A stretch of 52,897 nucleotides of DNA from Dubosiella muris (GTDB lineage Bacteria; Bacillota_I; Bacilli_A; Erysipelotrichales; Erysipelotrichaceae), in the NCBI RefSeq assembly GCF_004793885.1, contig NZ_SRYG01000020.1, positions 1 through 52,897 on the forward strand, written 5' to 3'. Of the stretch, positions 1-8,966 are shown in pieces. A program made the position numbers and the translations under genes. Every line of letters begins with the position of its first letter. The stretch's first letter is position 1. A model generated the notes under the pieces. That model saw nothing but the letters and a program-made list of their open reading frames with translations. It ran no database searches and was not told the DNA's origin.

Positions 1-74
1 TTTTGTCTAAAGTTACATTCCGTGTGGTACACCTCGGAGTATGGAGATTTTTTATAAAAAACGATAACAAAAAG

Positions 75-105
75 TAAAAAAAGGATTTCACGATGAAATC
101 CCTTT
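75..105 (-). terminator. Rho-independent terminator of the PTS IIB-IIC-IID operon
   Basis: An 8-bp perfect stem (GGATTTCA / TGAAATCC, 3-nt loop) is followed on the minus strand by seven T. It lies just downstream of the IID stop codon. Confidence 0.85.
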
Positions 106-137
106 TCAAGTTTATGAAGTTTATTTTTAGCCTTTGA

Positions 138-1013
138 TTAACCAACTGTCCAAGGAACCGGAACAAATGGTTTATAAGTTCCAGACCAAATTCCAAAAAT
201 AGCCCCTACAATTCCCATCACAAGAATCAAACCGATACATTTAACCGGCGTCCAGCCTTTTTTCTTAATGAGGAAATACATCAGCAAAGTAATCAATAGC
301 GGAAGCATGCAAGGAAGAATCATATTTAAATAGTCTTGAATGACAATCGGTGACTCCCCATTCGCAATCGTCATCCCTAACGTCGTTCCGCCGCCATAGT
401 TAGCAATCAAGGCCCCGACCACAAATACGCCAAGAACTGCAGCCGCATGCGTAAACTCATCCGCATACTCCGTCATCATCGACACGGCCTTCATGCCTAA
501 GTTATACGACCAATACATCAACCCATAGCGAAGCGCCATCTCGCATCCAAACAAAATAATGAAATAAAGGATCGGACCGAGTATTGAACCATTGATTGCC
601 ATATTGGCCGTCAAACCCGCGGTAATTGGAACTAGCGTATACCAGAACAAAGCGTCGCCAATTCCTCCAAGTGGCGCAGCCACAGAAATACGAACTGAAC
701 GAATCGTCTGTACATCCGTTTTCATCTGCTCCATCGAGAGCACGATCCCCATAACAAACGTAACCGCGAACGGGTGCGTGTTGATGAAGTCCAAGTTCTG
801 AATCATAGACGTTGACAAGTCTTCCTTGTTCGTGTGTACTTCTTCCAATCCTGGCAACATAGCCCACAACCAGCCACCTGACTGCATTCGCTCATAGTTG
901 AACGACGCCTGAAGCATAGTCGATAGCCAAACCATTTTATTCAATGTCTTTTTGCTGACACGTGGTGCCGGTGTCGTGTCGATATATCGCAACTCTTTAT
1001 TATTAGATGCCAT
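138..1013 (-). CDS. PTS mannose/fructose/sorbose-family IID component
   Basis: Membrane subunit of a mannose-family phosphotransferase permease, working with IIC to import and phosphorylate a hexose or amino sugar. The roughly 290-residue length fits IID. Visible family features are the soluble N-terminal half with NYERMQSGGW, the GGIGDALFW motif near the middle, and hydrophobic C-terminal segments. The ATG at 1013 lies 8 nt after AAGGAGG; an in-frame GTG at 1016 is a weaker alternative. It overlaps the end of IIC by 11 nt, so translation is probably coupled. Substrate is inferred from the nearby AgaS and KbaZ/GatZ genes. Confidence 0.93.
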   Translation of the reverse strand: MASNNKELRYIDTTPAPRVSKKTLNKMVWLSTMLQASFNYERMQSGGWLWAMLPGLEEVHTNKEDLSTSMIQNLDFINTHPFAVTFVMGIVLSMEQMKTDVQTIRSVRISVAAPLGGIGDALFWYTLVPITAGLTANMAINGSILGPILYFIILFGCEMALRYGLMYWSYNLGMKAVSMMTEYADEFTHAAAVLGVFVVGALIANYGGGTTLGMTIANGESPIVIQDYLNMILPCMLPLLITLLMYFLIKKKGWTPVKCIGLILVMGIVGAIFGIWSGTYKPFVPVPWTVG

Positions 1014-1794
1014 CACTAAAACCTCCTTCTTCGACTTGTTTCTTCAAACCATTTACCCGGAAATCATTGATTGCTACCGCCACACCAAGGAATGCGACAA
1101 GCAGCAGACAAGCCGAAGCCGTCGCCTCGATATTTCCAATGACGAGCGCGCAAACAAAACCAGCAAACAAATAACCCCACATATCGTTGGCCAGCATGAT
1201 TTTCAATAAAATCGCGAAACCGACAAAGCGCATCATTCCTCCGGCCGCGCTCAATCCGCCCATGAACCAAGACGCCTTCTCGGAAAGTTGTTCCAATGTT
1301 CCAGACATGGCAACACCACCCACATAAGCGATCACAGCAATCAAGGCAAACAGCGAACCAAGAATCAAACAAGAAATCAAATTCACTTTCACAATTCCTG
1401 CCGGACTTGCTTTGATCGCCGCCTCGTCGGCTTTTGCCATCAATCCGGACATCACCGTAAATGTCAAAGTCACCACATATTGTCCAAATGTTGCGAAAAT
1501 CATGCACGCCCCCAAAGCTGCGTCGATATTCATTCGCGCTTTGATGGCGAAGATCATCGCAACCACACTTCCCAGTACCGCGTTTGGCGGCTGCGCCCCG
1601 CCGACTGGCATATTACCAATCATCATCAATTCGTACGTTCCACCCACGACAAGTCCTGTATGCAAGTCGCCAAGAACAAGCCCGATAATCGGACAAGCGA
1701 TAATTGGTCGATAAATGATTTCTGTCAAAGAGAACTGGTCGATTGCGAAAATAAATGTGACAACCGCCAAAAGAATAATCTCAACAATATTCAT
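1003..1794 (-). CDS. PTS mannose/fructose/sorbose-family IIC component
   Basis: Polytopic sugar channel subunit of the same permease (263 residues, usual size). It starts MNIVEIILLAVVTF and carries the family segment GLVLGDLHTGLVVGGTYELM plus MPVGGAQPPN, conserved in mannose-type IIC. The start is 5 nt after an AAGGTGAG ribosome-binding site. Gene order IIB-IIC-IID is standard. IIA is encoded separately at 3.7-4.1 kb, beyond the divergent AraC gene, so the whole system is present but split by the regulator. Confidence 0.94.
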   Translation of the reverse strand: MNIVEIILLAVVTFIFAIDQFSLTEIIYRPIIACPIIGLVLGDLHTGLVVGGTYELMMIGNMPVGGAQPPNAVLGSVVAMIFAIKARMNIDAALGACMIFATFGQYVVTLTFTVMSGLMAKADEAAIKASPAGIVKVNLISCLILGSLFALIAVIAYVGGVAMSGTLEQLSEKASWFMGGLSAAGGMMRFVGFAILLKIMLANDMWGYLFAGFVCALVIGNIEATASACLLLVAFLGVAVAINDFRVNGLKKQVEEGGFSDGI

Positions 1795-1809
1795 ATTTTT
1801 CTCACCTTC

Positions 1810-2286
1810 CTATCCAAACAATTTATTGACATCTTCTGCCGCCAAATCCGGTACTCGCCGGATTTCTAATTCCACACCAAGATCCTGCAATTTTCTAAAC
1901 GCGGCGACATCGTCATCGTCTACCGCAACAGAAGTTGCCACCTGCCGTTTTCCTTCCGACATGTGCATGTTTCCAATATTGACTTTTTGAATTGGAACTC
2001 CTCCTTCAACCAACTTCAGCACATCTTGGGGCGTTTCACAAATAATCGCGATCATTTGTCTTGGACTTGCCTTGTCGATGACCGCGATGGTCTTAGCCAA
2101 GCTAAAAAATCTCGTTTGAGCATAGCCTGGAGCGGCCATTTTTAATAATCCTTGCCGCATTTTATCTCCCGCGACCGCGTCGTTCGCAACCAAAAGTAAA
2201 TTCGCTCCTACTGAGCCACACCACTGCGTGGCAACCTGCCCATGGATCAGACGATTGTCGATCCGGGTCAATACAATATTAGGCAT
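1810..2286 (-). CDS. PTS mannose/fructose/sorbose-family IIB component
   Basis: Cytoplasmic phosphocarrier that takes phosphate from IIA-His and gives it to the incoming sugar. The phosphorylated histidine is in RIDNRLIHGQVATQW (about residue 15), the hallmark of mannose-family IIB. At 158 residues it has normal length. First gene of the IIB-IIC-IID operon, with a strong GGAGGG ribosome-binding site; transcribed divergently from the AraC regulator at 2467. Confidence 0.95.
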   Translation of the reverse strand: MPNIVLTRIDNRLIHGQVATQWCGSVGANLLLVANDAVAGDKMRQGLLKMAAPGYAQTRFFSLAKTIAVIDKASPRQMIAIICETPQDVLKLVEGGVPIQKVNIGNMHMSEGKRQVATSVAVDDDDVAAFRKLQDLGVELEIRRVPDLAAEDVNKLFG

Positions 2287-2337
2287 CTTTTCCCTCCTTC
2301 TAAGCCTTCGCTTTTTGTAACATCATTCTAAATTTAA

Positions 2338-2354
2338 AAAGATTTAAAATCTTT
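2338..2354. promoter_or_regulatory. Palindromic candidate operator between PTS genes and AraC regulator
   Basis: A perfect 8+1+8 palindrome (AAAGATTT A AAATCTTT) lies in the 180-bp divergent intergenic region, close to the start of the PTS operon. Its position suits an operator, but it is AT-rich and could arise by chance; no binding data are implied. Confidence 0.4.
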
Positions 2355-2405
2355 GCATTTTTTGCGCTTGTGTTTATAACTTTTGACAGATTTTTAATAA
2401 AACAT

Positions 2406-2435
2406 TTTTCATTTTTTTGTCATAATTGCTATAAT
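2406..2435 (+). promoter_or_regulatory. Candidate sigma-A promoter of the AraC regulator
   Basis: A perfect TATAAT at 2430-2435 is preceded by TTTTCA with an 18-bp spacer, about 30 nt upstream of the start codon at 2467, which has an AAGGTGA ribosome-binding site. Confidence 0.55.
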
Positions 2436-2466
2436 GAAACCATACAAAAGGTTAAGGTGATCTTAT

Positions 2467-3633
2467 ATGTTTAATAAAACTTCCAGTGTCGATTTTTTAA
2501 AGTACGGTGAAGTCTTCAGTATTTTCTCGGAAAACAACGAAATCCACGACAACAATTACATTTTTACAATTCAAAACGATAAAATCGTTTATTTTTACGT
2601 CGCCAACACCGATATTTATTTAAAATCCACCGAAGGAATCTGCATGCTCGTCGTGGCAAATTCTCTGGATCAGGAAACTTTCGACCGATTCGTGATTCAT
2701 CGCGTCGTGAAAATTAATCAAGGCGTATTGTTCAATTTTATTTCCCTAGGCAATGAAGCCAAAGTTGAAATCGCCTTTTCAAGGACAACCGTCCTTCAAA
2801 ACCGCTTTATTCCCAATCCTTACGGCTATTCCCGCATCAAGCCCGCGGTCCGAATTAACGAATTGATTGCCTACTACTACAATGTTCGCTCATCCAACTA
2901 TTTCTTTCCGGGTGAAAAAGATCAATATTGGGAAATCACTTTCGTTGACAGTGGCACACTCCATACGACCATAGAAGATCACAAATACCAGCTGACAAGC
3001 AATCAAATGATTTTATACGCTCCCGGACAGTTCCATCGGCAAAATACAACAAACGAAGCCTGTTCCTACTTGACCATCATCATTGACTTGGAAACAAATC
3101 TTGACAACCAGAAAAAGCTTGTCAACACCGTCTTTGAAATTGATCGCGATTCCCGGGCCGCTATAGAAACCTTTGTAAAATCCAACGATCAAAAGTCCGC
3201 TTATGATCGCGATCTCATGATCATCGCTTTGGAAAAGATCATCATCAATCTGCTGAAAAAAGGGGAGAAGTCACTCAGTAAAGTAGCCAGCACGCCGATG
3301 CAGCAGCGCTTTGAAAACGAACTGCTTAACGAAATTCTGCTCTATATCAATGAAAACATTTATACCGCTTTTAACATTGAGGAGCTTTGCGCGCAATTTG
3401 GGATTTCCCGCAGCTCACTTCAATCCCTATTCCGAAACAATCTATCCATCGCACCCAAAGAATACGTCAGCAGCTTAAAGCTAGAAAAAAGCAAACTACT
3501 GATCAAAGAAAGCAAATTCACTATTTCCGAAATCGCCACCATGCTCGGTTTTTCAACCATCCATTACTTTTCCCGCCGATTCAAGCAGGAATTTGGATTG
3601 ACTCCGACAGAATACGCAAACAAGATTTTATAA
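2467..3633 (+). CDS. AraC-family transcriptional regulator
   Basis: Probable sensor-activator of the flanking PTS/amino-sugar genes. The C-terminal ~100 residues form the double helix-turn-helix AraC/XylS domain: FNIEELCAQFGISRSSLQSLF, then FTISEIATMLGFSTIHYFSRRF with the usual FGLTPTEY ending. Residues ~130-250 resemble a cupin-like effector domain (FPGEKDQYWEITFVDSG). An extra N-terminal ~120 residues of unknown type makes it longer (388) than simple AraC proteins. Placed between IIB and IIA and transcribed against both. The effector is unknown; a phosphorylated or free amino sugar is a reasonable guess. Confidence 0.9.
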   Translation: MFNKTSSVDFLKYGEVFSIFSENNEIHDNNYIFTIQNDKIVYFYVANTDIYLKSTEGICMLVVANSLDQETFDRFVIHRVVKINQGVLFNFISLGNEAKVEIAFSRTTVLQNRFIPNPYGYSRIKPAVRINELIAYYYNVRSSNYFFPGEKDQYWEITFVDSGTLHTTIEDHKYQLTSNQMILYAPGQFHRQNTTNEACSYLTIIIDLETNLDNQKKLVNTVFEIDRDSRAAIETFVKSNDQKSAYDRDLMIIALEKIIINLLKKGEKSLSKVASTPMQQRFENELLNEILLYINENIYTAFNIEELCAQFGISRSSLQSLFRNNLSIAPKEYVSSLKLEKSKLLIKESKFTISEIATMLGFSTIHYFSRRFKQEFGLTPTEYANKIL

Positions 3634-3663
3634 AGGCAAAACGCAAAGATGTTTTGTCTTTTT
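3632..3663 (+). terminator. Terminator after the AraC regulator
   Basis: An imperfect stem GGCAAAAC / GTTTTGTC is followed by five T and an A-rich end; it overlaps the convergent end of the IIA gene. Confidence 0.65.
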
Positions 3664-4096
3664 AAATGCCGTCTTCCTCGATGATTTCTTCTTCTTCTTC
3701 GAATAAAACAGAAAAATCAAACCGCGTCATCATTTCTTTACCGGTTTGGATGGCTGTCGCTGCCAGCGTATCCAAATCCATTCCAAAATTTCTAGCCAGC
3801 ACAACTTCCGCCAGCATTGGCATGTTCACACCCGCCAAAATTTCAATATCCGATCGGTTCATCGAAAGCTCGACGATCGTTTTAAATGGCGAGCCACCTT
3901 GCAAGTCGGTAAAAACAAGCACCCCTTCGCAATCCTGTAACTCGTTTAATGCTTTGGTCAAGTCTTGCTCCAGCTCTTTGACTTCCTTTTCAAAGTTTAC
4001 GGCAATAAATTTCCGTTGTTCTCCGGCAATCACTTCAATTGCGCTTTTCAACCCTTGAGCAAACCGGCCATGACCCGTCACAATAATTCCAATCAT
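3662..4096 (-). CDS. PTS mannose/fructose-family IIA component
   Basis: Cytoplasmic phosphocarrier (EIIA-Man fold) that receives phosphate from HPr. The active histidine is in IIVTGHGRFAQG (His-9), and the FTDLQGGSPF segment is diagnostic. Length 144 is typical for a stand-alone IIA. An AAGGAGG site precedes the start. It follows the SIS gene by only 10 nt, forming a two-gene unit that supplies the missing IIA for the IIB-IIC-IID operon. The C-terminus ends in an unusual run of acidic residues (FEEEEEIIEEDGI). Confidence 0.94.
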   Translation of the reverse strand: MIGIIVTGHGRFAQGLKSAIEVIAGEQRKFIAVNFEKEVKELEQDLTKALNELQDCEGVLVFTDLQGGSPFKTIVELSMNRSDIEILAGVNMPMLAEVVLARNFGMDLDTLAATAIQTGKEMMTRFDFSVLFEEEEEIIEEDGI

Positions 4097-4106
4097 AATT
4101 TCCTCC

Positions 4107-5279
4107 TTATTTTGTATATGGATAAATGTTTACACCCTTTACCACGCGGTTGACTTCCCCGCTCGGACACGGATTGTCCGGACCCAAATGGCAACGAAGC
4201 GATTTAAACAAAGCTAAGGTTTGCGCAAACGTAATGTATTCCAAACCAAGCAGTGCGTTAGGAATCGTTTGGGGATTGTCAAAAGAAAGAAAATAATCCA
4301 CTTCCTTTTTTATCGCGTCTTCCCCGCCTGACAACACACAAATCTTGTTTCCTTTCCGCTGTTCACTCATTTCGCGAATCAAATCATATTCGTACTGACG
4401 CGTATACGGATCATCGCTCAAATAAACAATCGTTAAAGTTGAATCGTTAATCACCGATTTTGGTCCATGACGGAATCCAAGTGGTGAGTCGAAAACCGTA
4501 TCAACCGTACCGCCTGTTAGCTCGCAAATCTTTAAAGCGGATTCTTGCGCAAAGCCTTTTAAGCTGTTGCTTCCTAAATAGACGATTCGATTAAAGTCGT
4601 AGGTATCCACGATTTCTTGGGCAAGCTCCCATTTTTGTTCAAAAAACAACTCGTCCATTTTCGCCGTCAAAGCGGCTTCAACTGACAGCGTTTCAAAATC
4701 TTTGCTAAAAGCAAGCAAAGTAGCCAAAACCATATTGGAAAAAGAAGACGTCATCGCAAAGCTTTGATCACATGTTTCCGGCGTTAAATTAATGACAAGA
4801 CAATTCGCTTTTCCGATCGCGAATTTCGACAACGCTCCCTTTTCGTTGCATGTAATCATTAAATGCTGTATGGTTTCACAAACCGAGTTTGCAGCTTCTA
4901 CCGCGCCCACCGACTCCGGTGAATTTCCACTTCTTCCATAACTCACTAAAAGCGTCGGTTTTGTTTTAGATAAATAACACTCTGGATCTGCCACGATATC
5001 CGTCGTCGCGTATGACTTTACTTTATGGTCGTACGTTTTTTCCAAAAAAGGGAAGACAGAATTGCCGACAAACTCGCTCGTTCCCGCCCCGGTTAAAATG
5101 ATATCGTAATCCGCACAATTCGTAATTCGCGCGATAAAATCCATAATCGCCTTTTTTTCTTTTGCGATTTGAGCAATCGTTTTATTCCAAGTTTCCGGCT
5201 GCTGCCGAATTTCCGATGCTGTCCAAAAACCGTTCAATTGTTTCCAGTCGACCTGTTCTTTTTTTAAAAGCATATTCAT
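4107..5279 (-). CDS. agaS: SIS-domain sugar isomerase/deaminase, AgaS type
   Basis: Probable galactosamine-6-phosphate deaminase/isomerase giving tagatose-6-phosphate, by family; other SIS aldose-ketose isomerases remain possible. Two SIS domains fit about 390 residues: the first shows ILTGAGTSEFVGNS and LLVSYGRSGNSPESVGA (phosphosugar Ser motif), the second YLGSNSLKGFAQES and the FDSPLGFRHGPKS loop. Starts at 5279 and 5273 both follow AAGGAGG (4 and 10 nt spacing), so the exact start is uncertain by two codons. Co-transcribed with PTS IIA. Confidence 0.82.
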   Translation of the reverse strand: MNMLLKKEQVDWKQLNGFWTASEIRQQPETWNKTIAQIAKEKKAIMDFIARITNCADYDIILTGAGTSEFVGNSVFPFLEKTYDHKVKSYATTDIVADPECYLSKTKPTLLVSYGRSGNSPESVGAVEAANSVCETIQHLMITCNEKGALSKFAIGKANCLVINLTPETCDQSFAMTSSFSNMVLATLLAFSKDFETLSVEAALTAKMDELFFEQKWELAQEIVDTYDFNRIVYLGSNSLKGFAQESALKICELTGGTVDTVFDSPLGFRHGPKSVINDSTLTIVYLSDDPYTRQYEYDLIREMSEQRKGNKICVLSGGEDAIKKEVDYFLSFDNPQTIPNALLGLEYITFAQTLALFKSLRCHLGPDNPCPSGEVNRVVKGVNIYPYTK

Positions 5280-5424
5280 CAAACCTCCTTCGTCCGGTTC
5301 ACGGTTCTAATTATATTTTTGAAAGGCCTCATTTCAACACGACTGCTAAAATGTGAAAAAACATCGTTAATAAGTGGTAGGAAATAAATCGCGTTCTTTT
5401 TATAATAAATACGGAGGAATTTAT

Positions 5425-5970
5425 ATGAGAAATAACTTTGCAAACATATTGGCAAGCGGCTCCAATCTTTTTGAACAGTCCAATGGAACCTTGCTGTATT
5501 TCAACCCAAAAGCGAATGTTTCCTATACGATCAGTCCGGTTCACCGGAAAACATTCAATACCTTGCGAATGCGTGTTGTTCTAACCGTGATTTCTTTAAT
5601 CTTTTTTTACTTGTTGTTTCAGCTGAATCTTTTTTTGTCGATCAGCTTAAGCGCCGTGATTTTCATCTTTTTGGAATATCGCTACCACAGCTTCTTAAAA
5701 AAAATGCCCAGAACCGTCGGTTTTCCGAAGAAAGCGCGTGCTACAGCCGTCAATGAAGAAATCAAAGTTTCCAAAGAAGGATTGATTCTTCGCTTGACGC
5801 TCTACTGCCTGCTGGCGATTTTACTTGTCGTCAATACATTTGTACCCGGAGCAGTTCATGGACATCCGGCTCTGGAAAGCGCAAGCTACTGCCTTGCCGT
5901 CTTTGCGTTGTACATGGCGTATCAATACGGAATGCTACTTGCGCATAAAGAAAAGAAAGGAAAAAGATAA
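5425..5970 (+). CDS. Hypothetical four-helix membrane protein
   Basis: Not recognised. The 181-residue protein has a short soluble N-terminus, a hydrophobic pair around residues 48-85 (VVLTVISLIFFYLLFQLNLF and the next segment), a charged cytoplasm-like stretch, then a second pair around 120-170, and a basic KEKKGKR tail. The ATG at 5425 follows ACGGAGGA; TATAAT stands at 5401-5406. It is followed after 2 nt by the helical-repeat gene, so the two probably act together. Its place inside the amino-sugar cluster may be chance. Confidence 0.75.
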   Translation: MRNNFANILASGSNLFEQSNGTLLYFNPKANVSYTISPVHRKTFNTLRMRVVLTVISLIFFYLLFQLNLFLSISLSAVIFIFLEYRYHSFLKKMPRTVGFPKKARATAVNEEIKVSKEGLILRLTLYCLLAILLVVNTFVPGAVHGHPALESASYCLAVFALYMAYQYGMLLAHKEKKGKR

Positions 5971-5972
5971 GC

Positions 5973-6599
5973 ATGCAGACGATTGCTGTTGTCGTTGTCA
6001 CCGCTTTAATTCTTTATACATTAGTCGGTGGCATCAAACGCTCTATCTACAAACAACTCGTTACTTTTCTCCAAAACGGCCACTATGCGTCGTTTGACCA
6101 AAAAGTGGATGCACTGCTGGTAAAACTTTTGTTTTCGAAACAAAGCCTGCTGGATCTTCGCCTGAATGCCGCCATCCTTCAAAACCAGAAACGAAAAGCG
6201 CTACGATATTTGGAAGAGCTGGAAAGAATCCCAATGCCAAAAAGCGAAAAAGACACATACATGATGAAAGGATTCAATTATTTTATTGGGCTCAACGATG
6301 CTAAAAACGCCAAAAAGTATTTAACAAAAGTGGACTGCTCCAGCAACGAGCAAATGAAGCAGGAAGCCCATCGAGTCTACAACATTTACATTTTAAAAAA
6401 CGACCACGACCTTCCTGCCCTTCTCGAAGAAATTGAAGGGATGGAAGACTCGCAGCGTGGCGTCCACGAATTTCTCATCTCGCGTATTTATAAAAACAAG
6501 AACGACTGGGAAAACGCACAAAAATACGAACACCTCAGCAAAACTCATTTTGCTTTCGTCGATCAACAAACAAGCCAAAAACTAAAAAAGCACGTATAA
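5973..6599 (+). CDS. Membrane-anchored TPR-like helical repeat protein
   Basis: Function unknown. A hydrophobic N-terminus (QTIAVVVVTALILYTLVGGI) suggests a single membrane anchor, followed by ~180 residues of alternating amphipathic helices with TPR-like spacing (LRLNAAILQNQKRKALRYLE, YFIGLNDAKNAKKYL, ISRIYKNKNDWENAQKYE). Directly follows the four-helix membrane gene and ends at a strong bidirectional terminator. A scaffold or protein-interaction role is inference only. Confidence 0.72.
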   Translation: MQTIAVVVVTALILYTLVGGIKRSIYKQLVTFLQNGHYASFDQKVDALLVKLLFSKQSLLDLRLNAAILQNQKRKALRYLEELERIPMPKSEKDTYMMKGFNYFIGLNDAKNAKKYLTKVDCSSNEQMKQEAHRVYNIYILKNDHDLPALLEEIEGMEDSQRGVHEFLISRIYKNKNDWENAQKYEHLSKTHFAFVDQQTSQKLKKHV

Positions 6600-6640
6600 A
6601 AAAAGATCCAGATCAAAAGCCGATCTGGATCTTTTTTTAA
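6598..6640. terminator. Bidirectional terminator between convergent genes
   Basis: A perfect 11-bp stem (AGATCCAGATC / GATCTGGATCT) with a 7-nt loop is flanked by an A-run on one side and a T-run on the other, so it can stop transcription from both strands. Confidence 0.92.
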
Positions 6641-7947
6641 AACAATTCTTTTTGATACGTCGCGTACAAATATTCGTCGATAGTATGCTGAATATAATTT
6701 AAAATCAGCTCCTTTGGTTCATTTTTTATCCGTCCCTCACGCACAGCCGTGTATTGTCTTGGCATAAACTGACTGAGAAGGTTCAAAGGAACCCCGTCTT
6801 TAAAATGCGCCAGCATCACCGTTTCCGCGGCCTGTACGCGCGCATCAGGCATATAATAGCGGCTCCGATCTGAAAACGAGTATTTACGCTGGATTCGCGT
6901 TTGTTCTGGCGTGCCGATATAATGCTTCTCCCAGTACTTCGAATCGTCAAGCATCGCCTGGTCAAGCACATCCATCCAGTGGCTGCCTTGCGCGCCAAAC
7001 AACTCTTCTTCCGCGAACGCAAGCGCGAACAACGCTTCTCGCATCGCAAAAGTCAGGGCCGGCCCAACCTTTAAAATGGCGACACCATCTTCTACAAGTT
7101 CCCGCAGTTTGATTTTCGTCTGATAATCCGTCGAATGGCCTTCGAAAACGATTTGATCATACGCTTGAATCGCCTGGCAAAGCTTCTCGGCTTTCTTTCG
7201 ATCATACTCCACACAGCCCGCGTCTTTTTCTTCGACGCCTGGCTGCACGACAATGCCGATCACATTGTTCCAAGCCTGATCCAATCCACGCTGTAAAAAC
7301 GCGTTTTGAAAAGCTTTCAAAGTCGCTTGAAAGTCTTCTGGCTTCGTCACTTCCATTTCTGATGCCGCTTCCGTTCCTTGCTGCCCGCCAGGAATAGGGA
7401 CTTCGCTTCCAATCACATACACCGGCTCTATCGCGTTAGGATGCGCCTGCTTGTATTCTTCAAACGCTTTTTCCGCCGCCTGCGCCAATATCGCGCCGCG
7501 ACGGGCAATCGTTTCATCGCTTAAACGTGTATTCGGGTCATCATCTGCCACTTTCATACTCGTGTCGATATGGATTTTCGAAAACCCCGCCTTCACATAC
7601 GCTTGAATAAGGTCTTTTGATTTTTTCATCGCTTCGGTCTCGTTTTCATTTGCGAACGTCAATGGTCCTAAATGATCCCCTCCCAAAAACAACTTTGAAG
7701 CGTCAAAACCAACTTCGTCCGCCTTTTTCAACACAAACTGCTTGAAATCGGCTGGAGTCATCCCGGTATATCCACCAAATTGATCTACCTGATTGGCTGT
7801 GCTCTCAATTAGAACGCACGAATCCTCTTCCTTCCCTTTTCTAAGTACCGCTTCTATCACATATTCATTCGCGCTACAACAAGAATAAATGCCAAGAGCC
7901 TTCCCCGCTTTTTGCGCTTTTACGATTTGTTTCAATGGATTTTTCAT
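6637..7947 (-). CDS. D-tagatose-1,6-bisphosphate aldolase subunit, GatZ/KbaZ family
   Basis: By family, takes part in splitting tagatose-1,6-bisphosphate to glyceraldehyde-3-phosphate and dihydroxyacetone phosphate. The 436-residue length and motifs SCCSANEYVIEA, LFLGGDHLGP, FSKIHIDTSMKVADD, YVIGSEVPIPGGQQ and EGHSTDYQT fit GatZ/KbaZ/AgaZ proteins. In enterobacteria this subunit supports a separate catalytic GatY/KbaY, which is not seen here; in some Bacillota the protein stands alone. Single-gene unit, with an operator-like repeat over its promoter. Fits the AgaS and PTS genes as the end of galactosamine breakdown. Confidence 0.88.
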   Translation of the reverse strand: MKNPLKQIVKAQKAGKALGIYSCCSANEYVIEAVLRKGKEEDSCVLIESTANQVDQFGGYTGMTPADFKQFVLKKADEVGFDASKLFLGGDHLGPLTFANENETEAMKKSKDLIQAYVKAGFSKIHIDTSMKVADDDPNTRLSDETIARRGAILAQAAEKAFEEYKQAHPNAIEPVYVIGSEVPIPGGQQGTEAASEMEVTKPEDFQATLKAFQNAFLQRGLDQAWNNVIGIVVQPGVEEKDAGCVEYDRKKAEKLCQAIQAYDQIVFEGHSTDYQTKIKLRELVEDGVAILKVGPALTFAMREALFALAFAEEELFGAQGSHWMDVLDQAMLDDSKYWEKHYIGTPEQTRIQRKYSFSDRSRYYMPDARVQAAETVMLAHFKDGVPLNLLSQFMPRQYTAVREGRIKNEPKELILNYIQHTIDEYLYATYQKELF

Positions 7948-7958
7948 AGTATATCCTC

Positions 7959-7992
7959 CTGTTCGTTTGAATTATATTCATGGAACAAACAG
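7959..7992 (-). promoter_or_regulatory. Candidate operator over the aldolase-subunit promoter
   Basis: Inverted half-sites CTGTTCG and CAAACAG (one mismatch) flank a TATAAT-like element just before the start of the KbaZ-like gene. Spacing and position over a -10 box suggest a repressor site; the regulator is unknown. Confidence 0.4.
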
Positions 7993-8089
7993 GAAAAAAT
8001 AGGGTTGCTATTTATTATAATATTCTCGCTAAAAAGTAAACCATAAAGAAAATCCGCTCTTTTTTACCACCTAATTTCAATCAAATGGC

Positions 8090-8118
8090 TTCTTGGAACC
8101 CCCTTTCAGGGATATAAT
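8090..8118 (+). promoter_or_regulatory. Candidate promoter of the HAD phosphatase gene
   Basis: TTCTTG and a perfect TATAAT are separated by 17 bp, 28 nt before the start codon, which has an AGAGGAA site. Confidence 0.5.
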
Positions 8119-8145
8119 AGAAATTACAAGAAAAGAGGAATACAC

Positions 8146-8958
8146 ATGAAACATAAAATCGTATTTATCGACATGGACGGCACTCTTTATCAAACCGAAA
8201 ACGATGTCATTCAAGAATCGAGCATCGCGGCCATTCAATCCCTGAAAAACGCAGGATACATCGTTGCCGCCGCCACAGGCCGTCCTCTCAATCAAATGAA
8301 ACTCATCCTGGAACGAGTGAAATTCGACTATTATGTCTTGATCAACGGAGGATACGTCCTCGATGCCGACTTCAATGAAATCGGCTCCGACCCAATCCAA
8401 AAAGAAACCGTCGAAGAACTCGTCGAGCTAGCCCGCGCCAATGAATACGGGCTGATGTTCCATTTCGGGGATGCGACGTACATCTACAACGACTTTTATC
8501 CGATGTACTATTTCTGCAAATACTGCAACGTCCTCGACTCTTTGTTCTACGATCCGAACCAGGCCTATCATAAACGTCACCGGGCGTTCAACGCCGTCGT
8601 GCTCACGAAAGACTCCACCAAGCTGCAAAGCTTCATGGACGAGCACCCCGATCTTCGCTCCGATCTAATCAATGTCAAAACCGAAGGCTTTTGCTACGAT
8701 ATTTTCAACGCCGACAACGACAAGGCGCACGGCATTGATATGATTCTGGAACGGGAAGGGCTGACCTGGGATGATGTAATCGCCTTTGGCGACAGCACCA
8801 ACGACACGAAAATGCTTGAGCAGGCCCACATCGGCGTGGCGATGGGCAGCGCAAACGACTACGTCAAAAGCTTTGCCGACTTCTCCACCACCGACGTGTT
8901 CCACCACGGCTTATTCAACGGCTTGAAAAAGATCATGGCCGAAGAAGTCCAAGATTAA
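8146..8958 (+). CDS. Cof-type HAD-IIB family sugar-phosphate phosphatase
   Basis: Probable cytosolic hydrolase of sugar phosphates or similar small phosphoesters. HAD motif I is FIDMDGTLYQ (nucleophile Asp-9), motif II AAATGRP, the motif III lysine is likely in DNDKAHGID, and motif IV is FGDSTNDTKML with GVAMGSANDYVK. The inserted C2 cap between motifs II and III and the 270-residue length are typical of Cof/YidA enzymes. Single-gene unit with its own promoter and terminator. The physiological substrate cannot be read from the sequence. Confidence 0.93.
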   Translation: MKHKIVFIDMDGTLYQTENDVIQESSIAAIQSLKNAGYIVAAATGRPLNQMKLILERVKFDYYVLINGGYVLDADFNEIGSDPIQKETVEELVELARANEYGLMFHFGDATYIYNDFYPMYYFCKYCNVLDSLFYDPNQAYHKRHRAFNAVVLTKDSTKLQSFMDEHPDLRSDLINVKTEGFCYDIFNADNDKAHGIDMILEREGLTWDDVIAFGDSTNDTKMLEQAHIGVAMGSANDYVKSFADFSTTDVFHHGLFNGLKKIMAEEVQD

Positions 8959-8966
8959 AACAACGC

